39,419 bases of DNA from Clostridia bacterium (GTDB lineage: Bacteria > Bacillota > Clostridia > Oscillospirales > Acutalibacteraceae): positions 1-39,419 of the forward strand of contig JAFYKZ010000018.1 in assembly GCA_017537365.1 (NCBI GenBank), written 5' to 3'. This document shows positions 15,305 through 22,741 of this stretch, one piece after another (within the stretch, counting starts at the first letter, position 1; each line of letters starts with the position of its first letter). Below the pieces are notes generated by a model. That model worked only from the letters and a program-made list of their open reading frames with translations. It made no database searches and was not told where the DNA came from. A program made the translations under genes and the position numbers.

Positions 15305-15697
15305 ATGGAAAATGTAAATTTATTGAGTCCTTCGGTTTTAGCTTTTGTTGGCGATGCGGTTTATGGGCTTTATGTCAGAACAAAACTAGCAGAGGTTAAC
15401 CGCCCATCAGGTGAGCTTCATAAGCTTTCGGTTAAATTGGTTAGCGCGCCTGCGCAGGCTAAGGCTTACGGTCTTATAGAGGGTAAACTTTCTGAAAAGG
15501 AAATTTCCATTTTCAAAAGAGGCAGAAATTTTCATACCTCCTCTGCTCCTAAAAGCGCAACAAAGGGAGAATATCATACTGCAACAGGCCTGGAATCCCT
15601 TTTTGGATACCTTTATTTAGAGGGTGATACTGCCAGGGCAGACGAGTTGTTTAATATAATATGGATTGGTATGAACGAAACCTCGCCCGAAGATTAG
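15305..15697 (+). CDS. mrnC: Mini-ribonuclease III
   Basis: A 130-residue RNase III catalytic domain without the double-stranded RNA-binding domain, as in Bacillus MrnC, which matures 23S rRNA ends. The signature LAFVGDAVYGLYVR (catalytic Asp17) is near the N-terminus and TGLESLFGYLYLEGD provides the second acidic cluster (Glu near 107). Length is normal. It ends the obg cluster before a terminator. Confidence 0.93.
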   Translation: MENVNLLSPSVLAFVGDAVYGLYVRTKLAEVNRPSGELHKLSVKLVSAPAQAKAYGLIEGKLSEKEISIFKRGRNFHTSSAPKSATKGEYHTATGLESLFGYLYLEGDTARADELFNIIWIGMNETSPED

Positions 15698-15715
15698 ACT
15701 TTATAAATATAAAAA

Positions 15716-15757
15716 TTTCGTATTTTTGGTAAAAACGCCGAAAATACGATTTTTTTG
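15716..15757 (+). terminator. terminator after mrnC
   Basis: CGTATTTT (15719-15726) pairs with AAAATACG (15741-15748), with an inner GG/CC contact, followed by a run of seven T. Confidence 0.8.
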
Positions 15758-15766
15758 AAAAAACAC

Positions 15767-15795
15767 TTTACAACTTTATCTTAATAAAGTATAAT
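15767..15795 (+). promoter_or_regulatory. promoter of the amino-acid ABC operon with operator-like palindrome
   Basis: TTTACA (15767-15772), 17-nt spacer, TATAAT (15790-15795). The spacer is almost entirely a perfect inverted repeat ACTTTAT-CTTA-ATAAAGT (15773-15790). The extended -10 TG found at most other promoters here is absent. A repressor bound there would block polymerase; the TrpR-like protein at the end of the operon is a candidate. Confidence 0.75.
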
Positions 15796-15829
15796 AACAA
15801 CATCGATTAAATTCTAAGGAGAAATAAAA

Positions 15830-16615
15830 ATGAAAAAAATATTAGCAGTTTTATTATGTTTAGTAATGGTATTCAGCTTTGCGGCTTGCGGCAAGGATGA
15901 TACCGTAGTTGTAGGTTATACTATTTATGAGCCTATGAATTATCTTGATGAAAACGGCGACCTTATAGGTTTTGATACCGAGCTTGCAGAAAAAGTTTTC
16001 GAGAATTTAGGAATGGAAGTTGTTTTCAAGGAAATCCAATGGGAAAACAAGTATACTGATTTAGCTTCCGGAACTATAGACTGTATTTGGAACGGTTTCA
16101 CCGCTAATTCAAAAGATGATGATGGTATTGAAAGAAGCGAAAAGGTTGATTTTTCATATAACTATATGATGAATAAGCAGGTTGTAGTTGTTCACAAAGA
16201 TGCGGATTCTATTAATGGATCTGAGGATTTAAATGGTAAGATTGGCGCCGCTGAAAGCGGTTCTGCCGGCGAAACCTATGCAAAAGATTTCAAAGGCATC
16301 GTATTTAAGGGTGTTACAAAGCAAACTGATGCACTTTTAGAGGTTTTATCTAAAACAGCTGCTTTCGCAGTAGTTGATGAGCAGTTGGCTAAGAAATATT
16401 GTGGCCAGGGCGATTATGACAAGCTTCAATATGTTCCTGAGTTTTCAAGCGATGCAGAATATTATGCAATCGGCTTCGAAAAGGGCAGCGAGCTTACCGA
16501 AAAGGTTAACGCAGAAATCGTTAAATTAGCAGAAGACGGCACTATTGCTAAGCTTGCTAAGAAATATGGCGTTGAGAATACCGCTATCGTAGATTATGCT
16601 GACCAAGTAAAATAA
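15830..16615 (+). CDS. amino-acid ABC transporter substrate-binding lipoprotein
   Basis: A 261-residue family 3 solute-binding protein. A lipoprotein signal peptide (MKKILAVLLCLVMVFSFAAC) has its lipobox FAAC at 17-20, so the mature protein is anchored to the outer face of the membrane through Cys20. The ligand-binding core has the typical YEPMNYLDENGDLIGFDTEL start and the GFTANSKDDDGIERSEKVDF region where amino-acid carboxylates bind. It probably binds a polar amino acid; the exact one is not readable. It is first in an SBP-permease-ATPase-regulator operon, with an AAGGAG RBS. Confidence 0.92.
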   Translation: MKKILAVLLCLVMVFSFAACGKDDTVVVGYTIYEPMNYLDENGDLIGFDTELAEKVFENLGMEVVFKEIQWENKYTDLASGTIDCIWNGFTANSKDDDGIERSEKVDFSYNYMMNKQVVVVHKDADSINGSEDLNGKIGAAESGSAGETYAKDFKGIVFKGVTKQTDALLEVLSKTAAFAVVDEQLAKKYCGQGDYDKLQYVPEFSSDAEYYAIGFEKGSELTEKVNAEIVKLAEDGTIAKLAKKYGVENTAIVDYADQVK

Positions 16616-16641
16616 TTTTTACATAATTCAAGTAGTTTGAC

Positions 16642-16672
16642 TTTGCCGACGGAAATTAATTCCGTCGGCAAA
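16642..16672 (+). promoter_or_regulatory. intercistronic hairpin between binding-protein and permease genes
   Basis: A perfect 13-bp stem, TTTGCCGACGGAA and its complement, with an ATTAA loop and no T tract. It is likely a 3' stabiliser or processing point that raises binding-protein mRNA relative to the permease, as is common in solute-binding-protein operons. Confidence 0.7.
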
Positions 16673-16697
16673 TTAGTGTTTTGGAGTTATAAAAGCT

Positions 16698-17420
16698 ATG
16701 AGTTTTTTAGAAGTAACCGCGTTTTTAGCGAACGGGTTTGTTTTTTCTTTAATAATTTTTGCGGTAACGCTGCTTTGCGGTGTGCCGCTAGGACTTCCTA
16801 TTGCGTTTTGTTCAATGAGTCGATATAAGCCCGTTAAGGCGGTTTCAAAGGTTATCGTTTGGATAGTACGCGGAATTCCCTTGATGCTTCAAATTTTTAT
16901 TATTTATTATGTGCCCGGTCTATTATTTAAAACTCCGATTTTCAGTAATATAGACCGATACATAATAAGCAATTTTAATATTCCGGATGATGGATTGGTT
17001 AGAATGCTTCTTATTAATGCAGGAAGTTTGGTTTCGGTTTTAATAGCTTTCTCGTTAAATTATGCTTGCTATTTTTCCGAGATATACAGAGGCGGTATTG
17101 AAAGCATTTCTAAGGGGCAGTATGAGGCGGGCTATGTTTTGGGACTTACAAAATCTCAGATTTTCAGAAAAATAGTCTTAAAACAGGTTATTAAGAGAAT
17201 AGTTCCCCCGATGTCTAACGAGATTATAACATTAATTAAGGATACCGCTCTTGCAAATTGCATTATGATACCTGAAATTATAAAGCAGGCAAAAGAGCTA
17301 GCCGCAACAAAGGCTATGATTTGGCCCTTATTCTATACAGGTGTATTCTATCTTCTTTTCGTTGGTTTGCTTACTATTCTTTTAGGCAGATTAGAGAAAA
17401 AACTCAGCTATTTTAATTAA
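16698..17420 (+). CDS. amino-acid ABC transporter permease
   Basis: A 240-residue membrane protein of the HisM/GlnP family with about five transmembrane segments. The family loop that contacts the ATPase is visible as EIYRGGIESISKGQYEAGYVLGL, and VWIVRGIPLMLQIFIIYYVPG is the typical second segment. It forms the channel together with the ATPase at 17434. Starts at ATG 16698 with GGAG about 12 nt upstream. Confidence 0.93.
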   Translation: MSFLEVTAFLANGFVFSLIIFAVTLLCGVPLGLPIAFCSMSRYKPVKAVSKVIVWIVRGIPLMLQIFIIYYVPGLLFKTPIFSNIDRYIISNFNIPDDGLVRMLLINAGSLVSVLIAFSLNYACYFSEIYRGGIESISKGQYEAGYVLGLTKSQIFRKIVLKQVIKRIVPPMSNEIITLIKDTALANCIMIPEIIKQAKELAATKAMIWPLFYTGVFYLLFVGLLTILLGRLEKKLSYFN

Positions 17421-17433
17421 GGAGGGGAAAGGC

Positions 17434-18192
17434 TTGTCTGTTTTAGAGGTTAAAGGAATAATGAAAAGCTTCGGTAAAACCGAGGTTTTAAAGGGACTGG
17501 ACTTTTCTCTTGAAAAGGGCGAGGTTTTATCCATAATAGGCTCTTCGGGAAGCGGAAAAACCACCCTTCTTCGTTGTTTGAACTTTTTAGAGTTTGCGGA
17601 TAAGGGAACCATATCGGTAAACGGCAAAACTATTTTTGACGGGGATTCGCTTAAAAAATTAACTGATAATGAAATCAGAGAAAACCGACTTCATTTCGGT
17701 CTTGTTTTTCAGTCTTTTAATCTTTTTCCGCAGTATAGTGTTTTGGAAAACATAACTCTGGCTCCAACCTTATTAAACAGAGGTACTGCCGAGGAAATCA
17801 AAGCCGAAGCAATGGCTTTAATAGAACGAGTAGGTCTTAGTGATAAAGTAAATAATTATCCTTGCGAGCTTTCGGGCGGTCAGCAGCAGCGCGTTGCGAT
17901 AGCAAGAGCTTTGGCATTAAAGCCTGATATTCTATGCTTTGATGAACCGACCTCTGCGCTAGACCCAGAACTTACAGGTGAGGTTTTAAGGGTTATCCGC
18001 GACCTTAAAGACGAGGATAGCACTATGATAGTTGTAACTCACGAGATGGAGTTTGCAAGAAATGTTTCGGATAAGGTTATCTTTATGGCAGACGGTGTTA
18101 TTGAGGAAATGGGAACGCCTGACGAGGTATTTTTAAATCCGAAATCTGATAAAACCAAGAACTTTTTAAGCAAGGATATCGAAAAGGTGTAA
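17434..18192 (+). CDS. amino-acid ABC transporter ATP-binding protein
   Basis: A 252-residue GlnQ/HisP-type ATPase. Walker A GSSGSGKTT is near residue 36-44, the Q-loop is VFQSFNLFP, the signature is LSGGQQQRVAIARAL, Walker B is ILCFDEPTSALDP and the switch His is in VVTHEM. The start is TTG 17434, with GGAGGGG 6 nt upstream. Third gene of the operon. Confidence 0.96.
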   Translation: MSVLEVKGIMKSFGKTEVLKGLDFSLEKGEVLSIIGSSGSGKTTLLRCLNFLEFADKGTISVNGKTIFDGDSLKKLTDNEIRENRLHFGLVFQSFNLFPQYSVLENITLAPTLLNRGTAEEIKAEAMALIERVGLSDKVNNYPCELSGGQQQRVAIARALALKPDILCFDEPTSALDPELTGEVLRVIRDLKDEDSTMIVVTHEMEFARNVSDKVIFMADGVIEEMGTPDEVFLNPKSDKTKNFLSKDIEKV

Positions 18193-18196
18193 ACTT

Positions 18197-18472
18197 ATGC
18201 GGGATAAATCTTTAAAAAGTTCTGATTTTGATGCGCTTTTTGAGCTTATAGCTTCTCTTGAAACCGCCGAAGATTGCCGAGAGCTTTTTTCAGACCTTTG
18301 CACTAACAAAGAAATCGAGCAAATGGCGCAGAGAATAGGTGCGGCAAAGCTTTTGTTAGAGGGAAAAACCTATCAACAGGTTACTGATACATTTGATATT
18401 TCTTCTGCAACTTTAAGCCGAGTTTCGAGATGCGTTAAGTATTCGAGCGGATATAATAAATTTCTAAAATAA
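18197..18472 (+). CDS. YerC/YecD family TrpR-related DNA-binding protein (copy 2)
   Basis: A 91-residue TrpR-fold protein and paralogue of the gene at 1124-1393. Shared features are the LETAEDCRELFSDLCTNKEI segment, QMAQRIGAAKLLLEGKTYQQV and the recognition helix SSATLSRVSRCVKY. It starts 4 nt after the ATPase gene and is the last gene of the transporter operon, suggesting it senses or controls the transported amino acid. The palindrome inside the operon promoter is a plausible target. A bidirectional terminator follows. Confidence 0.88.
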   Translation: MRDKSLKSSDFDALFELIASLETAEDCRELFSDLCTNKEIEQMAQRIGAAKLLLEGKTYQQVTDTFDISSATLSRVSRCVKYSSGYNKFLK

Positions 18473-18476
18473 AATT

Positions 18477-18503
18477 AAAACCGCCATTTTAAATGGCGGT
18501 TTT
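18477..18503. terminator. bidirectional terminator between convergent operons
   Basis: AAAACCGCCATTT (18477-18489) and its perfect complement (18491-18503), with T runs on both strands. It ends the ABC/TrpR-like operon and the DUF421/DUF4363 operon. Confidence 0.9.
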
Positions 18504-18504
18504 G

Positions 18505-18879
18505 TTATAATATGCTATGCATACCGAAAGCGGTATCCTCCATCATTTGATGAAGTAGAGTTTTGACTGTGGAATAATATTCATAAAACATCTTGTTGTC
18601 CTTAAAATCGCATTGGGTGTTAAGCGAGCTTATTGCAGCTTCGATTTCATCAATATGGGCGTGGTTTGCAAAAATGGAGAGAACATTTTCTTTTTCGCTC
18701 CAATATTTTTCAAGTTTTTCGGTTCCTTCTTTTGGATTTTCATTTTGCTCGTATGCTATAAGACAATTTTCTAAAAGCTTTTCGGCTTTATCGCAGGTGC
18801 GGTTTATATAAAAATAGCCGCCAAAGAAGCTTGCCGCCACTAATATTAGCAAAACTGCCGCCGCTATAAGTCTTCTCAT
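18505..18879 (-). CDS. DUF4363 family membrane-anchored protein
   Basis: A 124-residue protein with one N-terminal membrane anchor (LIAAAVLLILVAASFFGGYF, about 4-23) and an extracytoplasmic helical domain rich in glutamate, with a repeated tryptophan/helix pattern. DUF4363 proteins are commonly encoded next to DUF421 proteins in Clostridia, as here, where the ATG overlaps the DUF421 stop by four bases. The role is unknown. Confidence 0.8.
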   Translation of the reverse strand: MRRLIAAAVLLILVAASFFGGYFYINRTCDKAEKLLENCLIAYEQNENPKEGTEKLEKYWSEKENVLSIFANHAHIDEIEAAISSLNTQCDFKDNKMFYEYYSTVKTLLHQMMEDTAFGMHSIL

Positions 18880-19553
18880 AAATTTTTCCTTTTATTAATT
18901 ATATTGTATTTTTTTTGCCTGTCCATAGTCATCAGAAAGACCTCTTTTATAGAGGTTTTATTTTTTTGAAGTATTTTTTCAACCTCTATTTCGGTTATTT
19001 TCAAGTTTTTAAGAGAATCTTTTTCCAGTTTGCCGTCTGTTATAATGGTAACGGGGAATCGGGCAGGCTCGGGTTTTAGCCCTAAATCCTTCGCGGTTGC
19101 ATTTTGTTCGGGTGATTTAAGCAGAACACTCAGGTCTCCGTTCACCTCTAAAACCGCATAAGCCACCGTATCAATATCAAAAACATTTTGCCCTCTTAAA
19201 AGCTCAACCAAATCTAAGATAGTCATTCTAACACTTTTCATAGCCGCTTGGTCGATTTCACCGTTTTTAATAACAACAACCGATTTTCCGCTTGTTAGTC
19301 TGCGAAAGGTTTTTGATTTCATAGCTAAAACAGACATACTGATTTCTAAAACAACAAGCATAAATATAGCAGTTATACCGAAAAGCAAAGGCTGACCTGT
19401 ATCCTGTAAGGGAATAGCGGCAAGCTCGGAAATGAGCAGAGTGATAACAAGCTCGTTAGGTTGCATATCGCCTATCTGCCTTTTTCCCATAAGTCTGACA
19501 CCCACGGTTAAAAACATATAAAGTATAACAGTTCTTATAATTGTTGTTATCAA
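18876..19553 (-). CDS. DUF421 (YetF-like) membrane protein
   Basis: A 225-residue protein with three N-terminal hydrophobic segments (about 5-20, 33-50 and 57-80) and a cytoplasmic C-terminal part containing the family motif RQIGDMQPNELVITLLISELA and the later GKSVVVIKNGEI region. DUF421 members occur in spore-forming Firmicutes, some affecting spore membrane properties. The start is TTG 19553 with GGTG 7 nt upstream. First gene of a two-gene operon with DUF4363. Confidence 0.85.
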   Translation of the reverse strand: MITTIIRTVILYMFLTVGVRLMGKRQIGDMQPNELVITLLISELAAIPLQDTGQPLLFGITAIFMLVVLEISMSVLAMKSKTFRRLTSGKSVVVIKNGEIDQAAMKSVRMTILDLVELLRGQNVFDIDTVAYAVLEVNGDLSVLLKSPEQNATAKDLGLKPEPARFPVTIITDGKLEKDSLKNLKITEIEVEKILQKNKTSIKEVFLMTMDRQKKYNIINKRKNL

Positions 19554-19626
19554 AATAAATCACCAAAATTAGTGTTTCTTTAAAAAGGTTTAATATTACC
19601 AAATTATTAATTTTTTATTAAAATCA

Positions 19627-19655
19627 TTGAAAAATTATAATTTATGTGCTATTAT
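19627..19655 (+). promoter_or_regulatory. promoter of the DUF4173 gene
   Basis: TTGAAA (19627-19632), 17-nt spacer, TATTAT (19650-19655) with an upstream TGC (extended -10). Confidence 0.75.
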
Positions 19656-19700
19656 GCGCTTAGAAACCTTTACGATTTTTAATGGAAAGGATTTGATTAT

Positions 19701-21326
19701 ATGTCAGAAAATAATACTTATGAAGTTGTAAACGGCGAAGCGGTTCCTGTAACCGAAGCAGATCCGAAGCGCTATGAAATGAACGGTAAGGATAATGCTT
19801 TTAAAATTATTATTGCGGTTTGTTCTGCTTTGCTTGCAGTTTTCGGCATTTTCGATGGTTACAGAATGGGCTTTACTCTAACTTCTATAACCTTGTTTAC
19901 CGCGCTTACGGTTTATCTTGCCGGTGTTAAAACAAAGTTCTGCTTTTTCGGGGTTTCTTGCGGACTGTTAAACCTAATTGCCGCAATAAGCTTTACCATA
20001 ACTTCAAACGGCGGTTTAAGATTTTTAACCGTTATAAGTATGATTATATTGTCGGCAATATGGTTTGTTTCATTATCTACAAACATTAATAAAAAAAGCG
20101 ATTTCGCCTTAATTTCGTATATCTTCGTGCCTTTTGCTCAAAGTTTTACGATAAATCTTCCTAAAAACATAAAGGCGGTATTTTCAGGCAGACCAAAAAA
20201 GCGTTGGGCTTTCGGAAAGGCGCTTTTGGGTGTTTTACTTGCGATACCTGTGCTTATGATTGTTCTGCCGTTACTTATCTTATCTGATGAAGCTTTTTCA
20301 GGTCTTGTTACCAATCTTTTAAAAAGCAATGTTTTTACCGTTTTCGAGGTTTTGGTGGGACTTATTATTGCTTTCTTTATATTCGGTTATTGCTTAACCC
20401 TTAAAAAGAAAGAGGTTTTTGAGGGAAAAAGTATCGAAATGGGCGCGATAGACAGTACTATTTTAGTTTCTTTCCTTTCGGTTATAAGTGTTTGCTATTT
20501 TGCATATCTTTTCTCGCAGTTGGCTTATTTCTTTGATGCTTTCAAAGGAATTTTGCCGAAAGACTATTCGTTTACATTTGCTGAATACGCCCGTCGTGGA
20601 TTTTTTGAGATGTGCATTATCGCGATTATAAACTTTGTTATTATAAGTCTTGTAATTTTATTTGCCCGCAAAAAAGACGGCAAGTTATCCGCAGGGCTTA
20701 AAACTCTTTGCAGTTTTGTTGGATTTTTCACCTTGGTTATAATAAATACCGCTCTTTCAAAGATGTTCTTATATATTAAGAGCTATGGTATGACCGAGCT
20801 CAGAATAACAACAAGCGCATTTATGGTATTTTTAGAAATTGTATTTTTAAGTCTTTTGCTTAAACTTTTCTTTAAACGAGTAAGAGTGCTCAGAGCGGCT
20901 ATTGTAACCGCCGCTTGTGTGCTCACAGTTTTAGGTACTGTTAATATGAATTTTGTTATTGCAAATTATAATTATAATGCCTATAAATCGGGAGCTTTAA
21001 AGGAAATGGATGTTAACACCATTTATAAAATGGGAGATGAGGGTGTTCCTTATCTTGTTAAGCTTACTAAAGATACCGATAGCGAGGTTTCAAGCGCTGC
21101 CGAGAGCAAGCTTAAAAAAATTCTGGATAGCGATAAATATTATAAAACAAAGGTTAAAGAGAAAATTGATATCGAAGGCTTTAAGACCTTGAAGGTATAC
21201 GAAATTGAAGATAAAAAGTATGACGGTATTGGCAAATACAGTATTTCTCGCGCCAAGGCTTATGAAGCGTTAGATAAATATATTGAAGAAAACGGCGATG
21301 CTTTGGTTAGAGAAGAATATTTTTAA
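19701..21326 (+). CDS. DUF4173/DUF4153-type polytopic membrane protein
   Basis: A 541-residue protein with a short cytoplasmic head, roughly a dozen hydrophobic segments between about residues 30 and 430, and a soluble charged C-terminal domain of about 110 residues. The segment GRPKKRWAFGKALLGVLLAIPVLMI and the following LSDEAFSGL resemble DUF4173. These proteins are of unknown function. It has its own promoter and terminator, so it is probably monocistronic. GGAAAGGA serves as RBS. Confidence 0.75.
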   Translation: MSENNTYEVVNGEAVPVTEADPKRYEMNGKDNAFKIIIAVCSALLAVFGIFDGYRMGFTLTSITLFTALTVYLAGVKTKFCFFGVSCGLLNLIAAISFTITSNGGLRFLTVISMIILSAIWFVSLSTNINKKSDFALISYIFVPFAQSFTINLPKNIKAVFSGRPKKRWAFGKALLGVLLAIPVLMIVLPLLILSDEAFSGLVTNLLKSNVFTVFEVLVGLIIAFFIFGYCLTLKKKEVFEGKSIEMGAIDSTILVSFLSVISVCYFAYLFSQLAYFFDAFKGILPKDYSFTFAEYARRGFFEMCIIAIINFVIISLVILFARKKDGKLSAGLKTLCSFVGFFTLVIINTALSKMFLYIKSYGMTELRITTSAFMVFLEIVFLSLLLKLFFKRVRVLRAAIVTAACVLTVLGTVNMNFVIANYNYNAYKSGALKEMDVNTIYKMGDEGVPYLVKLTKDTDSEVSSAAESKLKKILDSDKYYKTKVKEKIDIEGFKTLKVYEIEDKKYDGIGKYSISRAKAYEALDKYIEENGDALVREEYF

Positions 21327-21340
21327 AGTTTAGCTTAAGA

Positions 21341-21369
21341 AAAACCCACTTGCAGTGCAGGTGGGTTTT
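21341..21369 (+). terminator. terminator after the DUF4173 gene
   Basis: AAAACCCAC and TGCA pair with TGCA and GTGGGTTTT (one T-G wobble) around a very tight loop, running straight into T4. The -35 of the next promoter overlaps this hairpin. Confidence 0.8.
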
Positions 21370-21379
21370 ATGGTATAAT
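21350..21379 (+). promoter_or_regulatory. promoter of the 21408 membrane protein, overlapping a terminator
   Basis: TTGCAG (21350-21355), 18-nt spacer, TATAAT (21374-21379) with upstream TGG (extended -10). The -35 is inside the preceding terminator stem. Confidence 0.55.
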
Positions 21380-21407
21380 TAGGAAAACAAATTTCAGGAG
21401 GGGTTTT

Positions 21408-22124
21408 ATGGAAAATAAAATCAATAAAAAACTGCCGATAATAATACTTACGGCAGCATCATTTCTTTTGTCTTTTAGTCCGATTATAAATTGGATATTT
21501 AATTCTATCTTTTTAAAAGCTCGCTATACGGGCATAAGTTCAATTAATATTATTTTGTCTTTCTTAATTTCTGCTGTGCTTTATTTGGTATGGGCAGCTA
21601 ATATTGCTTTTTTAGAAGAAAAATTAAATAAGCCATTCGGAATAATAGCAACCTATGGTATTTTAGTTATAAATTTTTTAGTTTCTGTGATTTTTGAAAT
21701 TATTTTCACAATTCAAGGATTTTCAACACTTCGTTATAGCGGTTTTTCGGTAATAATAAGCAGTATGACAGGTGTTTTAAATGTTATAGTTTATATTTTA
21801 GCAGCAGTAGGTTTATTGGCTGCGGTTATATTCTTATTTGTTGGCAAAGAGAAGATTGTTAAAACTGTTTCTATGATTGTTATGGCGGTTTTAATAGTAG
21901 TTGCTATTATCGGTTTGTTGATATATATTTTTACAAATGTTGTATCTTTGTTTAATGGCATTCCGTTTCAATTTATTATTACAAGAATCATTGGCATTTT
22001 TGGTATTGTATCTGCTATCCCATTCTATGCTAGCATAATGCTTTATTTCAAAGCCAATAAAGTTCCGTCTTTTAAGAAAGTGGAAGAAACAGAGGAAGTT
22101 ATAGAAGTTAGGGAAGCTGAATAA
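21408..22124 (+). CDS. polytopic membrane protein, function unknown
   Basis: A 238-residue protein with about six hydrophobic segments (near residues 10-35, 45-65, 78-103, 115-145, 150-180 and 195-215) and an acidic cytoplasmic tail (KKVEETEEVIEVREAE). I do not recognise the family. The AGGAGGGG RBS lies about 5 nt before the ATG. It stands alone between two terminators and has its own promoter. Its codons look more AT-rich than those of the surrounding housekeeping genes. Confidence 0.75.
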   Translation: MENKINKKLPIIILTAASFLLSFSPIINWIFNSIFLKARYTGISSINIILSFLISAVLYLVWAANIAFLEEKLNKPFGIIATYGILVINFLVSVIFEIIFTIQGFSTLRYSGFSVIISSMTGVLNVIVYILAAVGLLAAVIFLFVGKEKIVKTVSMIVMAVLIVVAIIGLLIYIFTNVVSLFNGIPFQFIITRIIGIFGIVSAIPFYASIMLYFKANKVPSFKKVEETEEVIEVREAE

Positions 22125-22137
22125 CATAAAAAAACAG

Positions 22138-22170
22138 ACCCCTTTATCCTTGGGATAAAGGGGTTTAATA
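22138..22170. terminator. bidirectional terminator between 22124 and khpA
   Basis: A perfect 12-bp stem, ACCCCTTTATCC (22138-22149) with its complement (22153-22164), and loop TTG. An A-rich stretch upstream gives a T tail on the minus strand. It closes the ylxM-ffh-rpsP-khpA operon. Confidence 0.88.
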
Positions 22171-22171
22171 T

Positions 22172-22405
22172 TTAGTCTATCTCAACTGAAATATTTTGTT
22201 CTTGTCTGCTTGCGGCGGCACGCATAACGGTTCTGATAGCATTAGCAATTCTGCCTTGCTTTCCGATAACTCTGCCCATATCACTCTCGGCAACTGTTAA
22301 ATGATAAACAGTAACACCTTCAGCGTTAGGCTCGTCAACCGTTACTTTAACCTCTTCGGGTTTTTCAACCAAACCGCTAGCAAGAGAAATTAAAAGTTCT
22401 TTCAT
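22172..22405 (-). CDS. khpA: KH-domain RNA-binding protein KhpA
   Basis: A 77-residue KH domain (formerly YlqC). The GxxG RNA-contact loop appears in MGRVIGKQGRIANAIRTVMRA. KhpA pairs with KhpB to bind RNA and affects cell division and elongation in Firmicutes. Downstream of rpsP by 36 nt, as usual. The operon stops here with a strong terminator; ylqD, rimM, trmD and rplS, which follow in Bacillus, are absent. Confidence 0.95.
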   Translation of the reverse strand: MKELLISLASGLVEKPEEVKVTVDEPNAEGVTVYHLTVAESDMGRVIGKQGRIANAIRTVMRAAASRQEQNISVEID

Positions 22406-22441
22406 TAAATTTTCCTCACTGGATTAACTGGTAGAATTTAA

Positions 22442-22684
22442 TTAAAGCACACCGTTCTTTTTAAGTAAAGCTTTAACGGTATCGGTAGGTTGAGCACCCT
22501 TAGAAATCCAATCCTTAGCTTTATCACCGTCGATATTAACAGCTGCAGGGTTCTTGGTAGGATCGTAAGTGCCGATTTCTTCGATGAAACGACCATCACG
22601 AGGATATCTGGAATCTGCAACAACTACACGGTAGAAAGGAGCTTTTTTAGCGCCCATACGACGAAGTCTGATTTTAACTGCCAT
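22442..22684 (-). CDS. rpsP: 30S ribosomal protein S16
   Basis: An 80-residue protein starting [25 protein letters not shown], followed by [14 protein letters not shown], the S16 signatures. GGAGGTG precedes the ATG. It sits between ffh and khpA in the signal-recognition operon. Full length. Confidence 0.98.
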   Translation of the reverse strand: MAVKIRLRRMGAKKAPFYRVVVADSRYPRDGRFIEEIGTYDPTKNPAAVNIDGDKAKDWISKGAQPTDTVKALLKKNGVL

Positions 22685-22741
22685 TTTTTACACCTCCGTT
22701 TTTTAATATTTATTTTAAGGTAATAATTTTAAAAATTCAAC

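Noticed and set aside
16637-16828. 63-residue frame across the intercistronic hairpin
   Set aside because: It begins in the hairpin and overlaps the permease gene in another frame without an RBS.
15830-18472. Specific assignment as a glutamine, cystine or tryptophan transporter
   Set aside because: Family 3 binding proteins cannot be assigned to one amino acid from the motifs visible, and the TrpR-like neighbour belongs to the YerC branch, not to true TrpR.
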